Of a DNA stretch of 64,000 bases, positions 57,221-64,000 are shown in pieces (within the stretch, counting starts at the first letter, position 1; the number at the start of each line of letters is the position of its first letter). The stretch lies in contig JAMSLZ010000005.1 of NCBI GenBank assembly GCA_026027325.1, positions 806,001-870,000 of the forward strand. The letters run 5' to 3'. Below the pieces are notes generated by a model, which saw nothing but the letters and a program-made list of their open reading frames with translations, had not been told where the DNA came from and ran no database searches. Both the position numbers and the translations under genes were made by a program. This DNA is from Actinomucor elegans. Its lineage: Eukaryota > Mucoromycota > Mucoromycetes > Mucorales > Mucoraceae.

Positions 57221-60200
57221 ATGGATAACAATGACCAACCCATGTCTGACCCTGATCAAGTAAGAATCCCTTCTTAAATTAACTATTCTCGGTAGTTTTA
57301 AGCTAAACAATCTTCTAGATACGTCTCAAACGTTTAGCAAAGTTACAGCAACAGCAACAGCAACAGCAGCAACAACAGCAGCAGCAGCAGCAACTATCAA
57401 ATGAACAATCAAAAGTGCCCGAACAAAAAAAGGCAGGCGCTACGAGTAAACCTATTTTACAAACTTTGGATGAGTTTGTCCCTATCAAAAAACCAACACC
57501 CAAAAAGACAATCAATACGATGCCAACTGAGGTAACTTATTCAAGTACCTGATAGCAAAGTTACTAACAAGTTGGTAAAGGCGGCTCCAGCTGTGAGTAT
57601 TAAGAGCCCTGTTCAAACGCAGCCTACTATCGTAAAACCAGCCAAGAGCTTTGAAGACTGGCAAGATGACGTTCTTTCTCGTGTCTTACAAGTCACTCTC
57701 AACGTAGGTAGATCAAGTGTTTTTTGTATTTTCAAATACTTAGTGTTTTGTTAGCCTTCGAATATGTATAAACAAGGAAAATGCGTATATCTGACGGGTT
57801 TAGTAAACGAATTAATTGAAGAGAATGAACCTCAACCCAACAAGCTTTCTCAGCAATTTCTGGATCGTATTATTGTAGCAAGATTATCGCTTGATCCAAC
57901 AGAATCTCACCCAGAACTTCCAGCTGATATTGCTAGTACATTAAATGCTTCGCATTTCGATTATTTACTCAACTGTTGGAGAACAGTACATGATATCCGC
58001 AAAAATACATTACAGAGAAGCAGAAGTTTGGAAAAGTCAACGCTTGATCAAAGATTAGCCGTGCTGGATAATGTCAAGAACTTGATTGTTTCTTATTCTG
58101 GGTTGGTGTTGCAAATGCCTGATATGTTCCCTCAATTACAAACGTAAATACATAGTTTTAGCTTTAGTATATATACTAATACATTTTGTAGTGGTCCATT
58201 GGGTCCTGAGCAGCTTATACCCAGAATCAAGTCTCAGCCTGATACAGCGCAAGGATTACCTGCCGACTATATCTCTGAGTTAGTTAATCGCTTCAATGAT
58301 GATGGGCTTGATATGGTAAAATAGATGGGATGATACAGTTGGCTGAAACTGACATTTAGTTTAGATCTTGGGACCTGCATTCGTAGGTATTTCAGGTGAG
58401 CTTCGTCAACAGAATATTTTGGGTGATTACAAGACCAGTATCCAGGCGATTTCATACCTTTGTGAGAATAAAGCTATTGCTTCTATGGTAAGAACTATAT
58501 GTGTCTAAAGGACACCTATCTTATTATCGATATTTATAGATGACATCGCTTCCAGAATTTGATCCTTCCAACGTGACACCCAAAGACTTTGAACACGTTT
58601 CATTATTAGGACCTTTCTTTAAAATAAGTGCATACCCTGATAGTGCTGTAAGTATATTTGCTTCATTTTTTCTGCCGATGGTATCTAAGTATTTATATAG
58701 CCCAAAGTTGCAGAGTCGTATTTCCAAAATTCAGAAAATAGAAACGCTGCTGATCTTGCTTCTTGTAAAAACGGTCTTCGTGGTAGTGTTCAAAACGTCC
58801 AGGTACGAGAAGCATACGTACATTAATGAATTTATACTCAACATAATCAATAGCGAGCTATGTTTGGCATTAGCAATTCAATTGTCAGAGCGAATGCTGA
58901 CGCTAGAAATCGACTTTTGCAGTATTTTGGACATGTCATCAAATTAAACGAAAAGAGAGCTCAAATGCAAGTGGATATTCAAACTGTCTCTTCAGATGGC
59001 TTCATGCACAATATCGCTGCTGTACTTTTAATGTTCTGTGATCCATTCTTGGATATTCGTGCTTCAAAGATTGACAAGATTGATCCAACCTTTTTCCGCA
59101 CTAGCAAGCGCCTTGATGTTTCTGAAGATACCAAGATTAATGCGACAAAAGAACAGTCTGATGCCTATTATGGTCAAGTTCAAGAGATGAAAGGTAGTTA
59201 TCGTAGGCTGTGTAATGCTGCGTGAACTAATTACTGATCTATAGCCCATAATTTTATTACCGAGACATTCTTTATGACACTCGCTTTTATGCATTACGGT
59301 CCTATTCGTGCCCTGGTCAATTTTAACGAGTTTATACGTGAATACAACCAAGTCAAAAAGCAAACAGAAAAGGCACAGCAAGATGCCATCCGCACTGCCA
59401 ATGTACGTAGTTTGTATTGAAAAAAGTTTAGACAAAAGGCTAACCTTCTATTTAGACCCCACAAGGGGTAATGAGCGATTTTGTAGCAAAGAGGATGAAA
59501 GCTAAATTTGATCAAATGACGACTTACCGCTTAGCTTACGAGACCATGCTTTTAGACCCAGTTTTTCTAACTGAAGCCTTGCGATTCTATGACTTAGTGA
59601 TGGCTTGGATGGTGCGTATTGTTGATACCAATCATAAACATCCTTGGGAAAAGGTCAAATTGCCTTTACCTGAGACAGTTCCCGAAGCATTTTCTATGCT
59701 TCCTGAATGGATCATTGAAGATATTGTAGAACTTTTCATCTTTATTGGAAAGTATGGCTATGAAACTCGAGTCATGAATCAATGTCCTCATGATGAGTTG
59801 GTTACCTTTATCATTATCTTCTTGAGAAACACAAAGTATGTCAAGAATCCTTACCTGAAGGCCAAGTTGGTTGAGATTTTATTCTTTTTTACGTATCCTA
59901 TTGCTCAAGGTGTGCCAGGTGAATTAGAGTCTATTCTCAACTCTCATCCTTTAGCTTTGCAGCATTTGGTGCCTTCTTTGATGAACTTCTATGTTGGTAA
60001 GTCAAATACCCAATCTTTTGGTTGAGTTTTACTTAATATTTCTTATAGAGGTCGAACAAACTGGTGCTAGCTCTCAATTCTATGACAAGTTCAATATCCG
60101 TTATAATATCAGCCATATCATGAAGACCATTTGGAGTCATCCTGCTCACCGTGCCAAATTAAGGGAGGAAAGCCAGTAAGCAAACCGGTTTTGATGCTCT

Positions 60201-61260
60201 TGACAGTTGATTAATATAATTTTGCATAGGAAATCCGAAGTGTTTACACGTTTCGTTAATATGTTGATGAGCGATGTTACTTATCTTATGGATGAAAGCT
60301 TGAGTAAGCTCACAGAAATTCACCAAATTCAATTGGAGATGAAGGATCAAGCTGCTTGGGAAGCCCAAACACCTGTAAGTTAGATGTATTTGATACAATA
60401 CTAAAAGCTAATAATAATACAGCAACATCGACAAGAGCGTGAAGCAAGTTTACCTTCTCTTGAAAGACAAGCGCAGTCATATGTTGCTCTCGGCAATGAA
60501 ACTATTCATATGCTCAATTACATGACAGCTGAAGTCATTCAACCTTTCCTGGTGAACGAAATTGTCGACCGTTTGGCCGCTATGCTGGATTATAATCTTG
60601 TACAATTGGTAGGACCCAAATGTACTGAGCTTAAGGTGGCTAATCCCGAAAAATACCATTTCCAACCTCGTAAATTGCTTTCAGAAATTATCGATGTCTA
60701 TCTTAACTTGAACTCGGCGACCTTTGTCGATGCTGTAGCTCGTGATGGACGGTCTTATCGTAAAGAGTATTTTTCAAAGGCAGCATCTATCTTACAAAAA
60801 CATGGATTAAAATCCATTGATGATATTCATGCCCTCGAAAAGTTTGTAAACCGTGTCGAAGTAGCTATCCAAAGCGGTGTAGAGGAAGAAGAAGAGTTGG
60901 GTGAAGTACCCGATGAATTCTTGGGTAGGTTGTTGATTCTTTGATAGACGCATAAGCACTAATAATTGTTTATAGATCCTATCTTCTTTACTTTGATGGA
61001 AGATCCAGTTCTGTTACCTACATCAAGTGTTATCGTTGATCGAAGTACTATTCGTGCTCATTTGCTTGGTGATACGCGTGATCCATTCAATCGTATGCCA
61101 TTATCCATGGATATGGTTGAACCAGGTAAGATTATTTCTACACGCAATTTAATCCTTATTAACATAATACTTTACAGCTACTGAGTTAAAAGCCAAGATT
61201 GTCGAATGGAAAGCTGAGCAAAAGAGTAAAAAGACTGCTGTCATGGATACTAGCCCTTAA
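57221..61260 (+). CDS. UFD2: Ubiquitin conjugation factor E4 (Ufd2, U-box)
   Basis: Sixteen exons (starts 57221, 57319, 57572, 57755, 58192, 58365, 58540, 58701, 58854, 59245, 59456, 60049, 60230, 60423, 60976, 61178) join in phase to 1,091 residues. E4 enzymes extend short ubiquitin chains on substrates handed over by Cdc48/p97, directing them to the proteasome. The N-terminus has IRLKRLAKL and a Q17 run. The Ufd2 core is clear: [77 protein letters not shown] ([12 protein letters not shown]) and [12 protein letters not shown]. The C-terminal U-box reads [46 protein letters not shown]. An in-frame ATG 60 nt upstream (57161) is possible; 57221 was chosen by the shorter, conserved N-terminus. 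Confidence 0.96.
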
Positions 61261-61379
61261 GCAACCTTTTTCGCATATAATAAACTGTATCCAATTCTAA
61301 CAAGCGCAATGCCATTTATATACTATACACACGTTTTATTTCTTTTAATGAAGCTGAGGAATGAAGGATTGTCTACTGA

Positions 61380-61745
61380 TTAGTTGGTGGTGTTCTTTTT
61401 TGCCATATAAGGTGTCTTGCGAGAGACATAAGGCCCAAGCTATAAAGAAACTGTATTAGAAATCAGGTTAATTACCATTCATAAGCTAGACATACTGTAA
61501 AGTTTTCGAGATCAGGCACGACAAATGTTCTGACTTTGTCCCAATTAACCAAATAACCACCATTCTTGGTGTGTCTACCCATGGCACCAGAGCCAGTACC
61601 TAAATTTCAAAAAATGTCAATAAAACAAAGTAAAAAAAAAAATACAAATACAAAAGAAATTACCCTTGTAATAGTTGTGTCCCTTCTTGGCTGTTAATTG
61701 CAAACGGCTAGCACCTCTGGGAATAGATTTAATGACACCAAACAT
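61380..61745 (-). CDS. MRPL27: Mitochondrial large ribosomal subunit protein mL41 (MRPL27)
   Basis: Three exons, 61745-61664, 61599-61496 and 61439-61380, join in phase to 81 residues. The sequence has [54 protein letters not shown] and [13 protein letters not shown], the conserved mL41 signature. A basic, Arg/Lys-rich N-terminus fits mitochondrial import. It is a structural protein of the 54S mitoribosome. Convergent with Ufd2: only 119 bp separate the two stops. Each exon is too short for ORF-length screens. Confidence 0.93.
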
Positions 61746-61939
61746 ATTGAATTAGTCGAAAGAAGCAGATCCTTTACCTTTGGTTCCCCCGGGGTTATAG
61801 TAAAAAGCTGCAAAGATGACTGCTTTTTTGATTTATTGGATCCGTCGAAAAGAATTTCGGGCACAAGCATAAATTTATCCAGGTAAGCGAGAGCAAGTTC
61901 ATTTAACAAAATGTACTCTTTGATAAATCTTTTCATAGA

Positions 61940-62360
61940 TTTAACAATTCATTCTGAATATGGATTACTCATCTGATGCGACATTTAACCGAAATCAGTT
62001 CAGAAATGTTTCTACTATTTAGCCTCACTTATACGAAATACAGTTACTTATCGACAAGTCATATATATACATATATATATATATATATATTAGCAAGATA
62101 TAGACTACAGTCAATGCTGAAACTTATCCTGAGCATATCTTGTTTATTAGATGCGATATCTGACCGGAATCAGTCGAGATTTAAGATCATTAGAGCTAGT
62201 CTTAATTAAAAATCTGTATTTCACAGCTCATTTTTATAATGCGATGTCATCGTAGCAATTTTGTCAAATAGTAATCACAGTAGATGCAATGCTTTATTCT
62301 GAATATGTGCTACTCATCAAATGTACTACTGAATCAGAATCAGCCCAGGGTTATACAGAC
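61940..62360 (-). repeat. Degenerate ~172-bp repeat, three copies in tandem
   Basis: Minus-oriented cores at 61975 (GATGCGACATTTAACCGAAA), 62150 (GATGCGATATCTGACCGGAA) and 62320 (AATGTACTACTGAATCAGAA), spaced 175 and 170 bp. Each is preceded by a CATTCTGAATATG-like block (CTTATCCTGAGCATA in the middle copy). A TATATA run at 62055-62090 lies between copies 1 and 2. Confidence 0.7.
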
Positions 62361-63147
62361 GTTAAAAATGGCTGATTTCTGAAAAATCGTAAGGGGAATG
62401 ACATTAAACCCAATTCCTGATTTCTTTTGTAATGCAACAAGATTTGTATTTTGGATGCATAATCTACTAGTAATATAGATTTAGCATATTTGATAGTATG
62501 CAGCCGTAATTTTTTCAAAATTCAATGCCTATAAAATACTAGAGTTATGGCCGCATTTTCAAAAAAAATCAAGAAGTCACTTTCTTTATCAAAGACAACT
62601 CCTTTAATGAAAATAATATTTGCGTCCTTCAATGTTTCACTTCGTTCTACACACATTTTGTTAATATATCTTTTCTATATTATCATAAAAGTCGAGATAA
62701 AAGATCAAGCCTGGATTTTTAGAATGTATTCGATCCTCACCCAATCAAATCAGATGTTGAAGTGCAATAACATAGTAATAGTGGTGAGGAATGCTTCCAA
62801 ATAATACATATGTGATCTATTGAGAATAATGACCAAAAAACAAGAAATCTTTTGCATAGCCAACTTTTTTAGAATCTAGTTTAATGGCTTAATTGGTTGA
62901 TGCATGCTTCTTTGTTTTAAAACAAGCGTTTCACACACGATATAAGATGAACTAATGTGTTGAAGCGTAGATAACGTAGTACAGTTGCTATTGTTTTTGC
63001 TTGATTTAGATAAGGAATGTCTGCTGATGCGAGTGTTTCACTTTATTAGACTAGAAAGATAATATTAAAGGAAAAGGATGCTATGTATGCGGGATGAATG
63101 CTGATATAAAGTAGGGGAGATGCTGTTAAAATAATGCTATACAAATG
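62361..63147. other. Intergenic, no supported gene
   Basis: AT-rich; the ORF at 62547-62804 has no recognisable domain. Contains the 3' flank of the right-edge minus-strand gene. Confidence 0.5.
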
Positions 63148-64000
63148 CTATGAATGTCGGTCGCATTTTTCAATTTCCATTCTGATATATCTACAAAGCT
63201 CTCCAGATCCAATTTCGCGTTTGATTGTTAACCAATGATCTAGCAAATCCGTCAGTAGCTTCTTTTTAAATTCATATTGAAGTAATTCACAAGTCCTCTG
63301 AACTGCACATTCTACGTGACTCTCGCTTAGGATTTTGCCGACAAAAGCAGCGCCCATCAAATCAAAACAAGCTGAAATACTATGCAATGTTGTGGCATCT
63401 TTGGTATGAGCCAATAGTTTATAACCTGTATATTCCAAAAATGCCTTCATATTATCTGCCAAAGTATATGTAATTTCGCGACAATAGGAAGGGAAAGCAG
63501 CATCAAGCTTTGTCAATAGCCGCACCATCACAGCAGCGAATGCACGATGTGCGGTGGTACTTGTATCACCTCGATAACGCGAGATGGCAGAAACGAAAAC
63601 AGCGTGATGAAATATCACATCGACTGCTGTTCGGATACGGTTACGAATATCAATATCTTCTATCAGTACGTACTTGTGCTTATACGAGGATATACCCCGA
63701 ACGATTCTTTGGTGCAGTTGTTCTTCTTTTTCCAAGAGTTGTTTAAAGTGTAGAAGTCTGGCGCACATATTGGTATGTAGTGTATGGCCAGAAGGCTTGT
63801 GATCTGTTGGTAATACTAAAGAAGCTGTAATAGGTTGATAGCATGCCGCAATATTTGAAGACATATGGCTGTTTTCTGGTTGGTTCATAATGATAGAATT
63901 ACTGGCGGAAGCTGTTGCTGTTGCTGTAGTAGTAGTAGTAGAGGCAGGGCTTCGTTGATTAATAGTGGAGGATCCAACAGTTACAAAGTTGACGATGGCA
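63148..64000 (-). CDS. Unrecognised protein, C-terminal part; gene runs off the right edge
   Basis: The minus frame is open from the window edge (about 284 codons) to the stop at 63148, with an internal ATG at 63888 that need not be the start. The visible N-terminal piece is Thr/Ala-rich low complexity (a run of five Thr, then an AT repeat). The rest is a predicted all-helical domain: CARLLHFKQLLEKEEQLHQR, VMVRLLTKLDAAFPSYCREI, ACFDLMGAAFVGKILSES, LLTDLLDHWLTIKREIG. No catalytic motif, zinc ligand or membrane helix was seen. It may be a helical-repeat scaffold; function not assigned. Confidence 0.7.
   Translation of the reverse strand, partial: AIVNFVTVGSSTINQRSPASTTTTTATATASASNSIIMNQPENSHMSSNIAACYQPITASLVLPTDHKPSGHTLHTNMCARLLHFKQLLEKEEQLHQRIVRGISSYKHKYVLIEDIDIRNRIRTAVDVIFHHAVFVSAISRYRGDTSTTAHRAFAAVMVRLLTKLDAAFPSYCREITYTLADNMKAFLEYTGYKLLAHTKDATTLHSISACFDLMGAAFVGKILSESHVECAVQRTCELLQYEFKKKLLTDLLDHWLTIKREIGSGELCRYIRMEIEKCDRHS

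Noticed and set aside
1..64000. CRISPR arrays, operons or bacterial-type defence systems
   Set aside because: Spliceosomal introns and fungal families throughout; the periodic repeats are degenerate and lack unique-spacer architecture.

Overview
This is an AT-rich nuclear window from an early-diverging filamentous fungus. A member of Mucoromycota, probably Mucorales, fits best. The reasons are many short introns (about 48-90 nt, GT-AG with a few GC-AG), Q/N/S-rich fungal proteins, a bZIP regulator, a Vac7 homologue, a Skt5/Chs4-like protein with a CaaX tail, remnants of Tc1/mariner and LINE transposons of the kind common in Mucorales, and an IP3-receptor-type calcium channel, a family absent from ascomycetes and basidiomycetes. 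Species cannot be named from the sequence alone.

Layout. 1-1990 (minus): SF1 helicase of the Hcs1/IGHMBP2 type, cut by the left edge. 3942-6432 (minus): 792-aa membrane-anchored glycosyltransferase-like protein. 7965-9059 (minus): seven-exon ubiquitin C-terminal hydrolase that has no long ORF because it is finely split. 11412-13562 (plus): Vac7-like vacuolar protein. 15.1-16.2 kb: decayed Tc1/mariner transposase. 17167-18817 (minus): receptor-like protein with a Cys-rich ectodomain, one membrane segment and an SH3 domain. 19465-19918 (minus): small bZIP factor. 21.4-23.0 kb: dead LINE. 24153-27048 (plus): HRI-type eIF2alpha kinase. 27.8-28.0 kb: second Tc1 remnant, followed by a poorly resolved small gene. 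30137-32626 (minus) and 33005-41535 (plus): a divergent pair, a Kelch-BTB protein and a 20-exon, 2,475-aa IP3-receptor homologue. 42087-44728 (plus): Skt5/Chs4-like Sel1-repeat protein. 47710-47780 (minus): tRNA-His. 47790-54302: complete Ty3/gypsy LTR retrotransposon whose insertion point lies 9 bp upstream of that tRNA. 57221-61260 (plus): E4 ubiquitin ligase Ufd2. 61380-61745 (minus): mitochondrial ribosomal protein mL41. 63148-64000 (minus): unrecognised gene cut by the right edge.

The gene models with joined exons were assembled by hand. For most of them the splice phases close exactly and the exon lengths sum to a whole number of codons. The genes do not form one pathway: two act on ubiquitin (UCH, Ufd2), and several act in signalling or membrane biology (IP3R-like channel, HRI kinase, SH3 receptor-like protein, Vac7).

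The most interesting items are: (i) the IP3R homologue, which keeps the GGGIGD pore but appears to have lost the IP3-contacting residues and the Cys pair of the C-terminal zinc motif; (ii) the young Ty3/gypsy element beside a tRNA gene, with identical LTRs, a GGGAAAA heptamer positioned for -1 frameshifting, and an integrase in its own ORF behind long A-tracts; and (iii) a highly degenerate repeat with a period of about 170-175 bp found in short arrays and single copies at many intergenic sites on both strands. Long A-tracts (26-38 nt) are scattered through the window.
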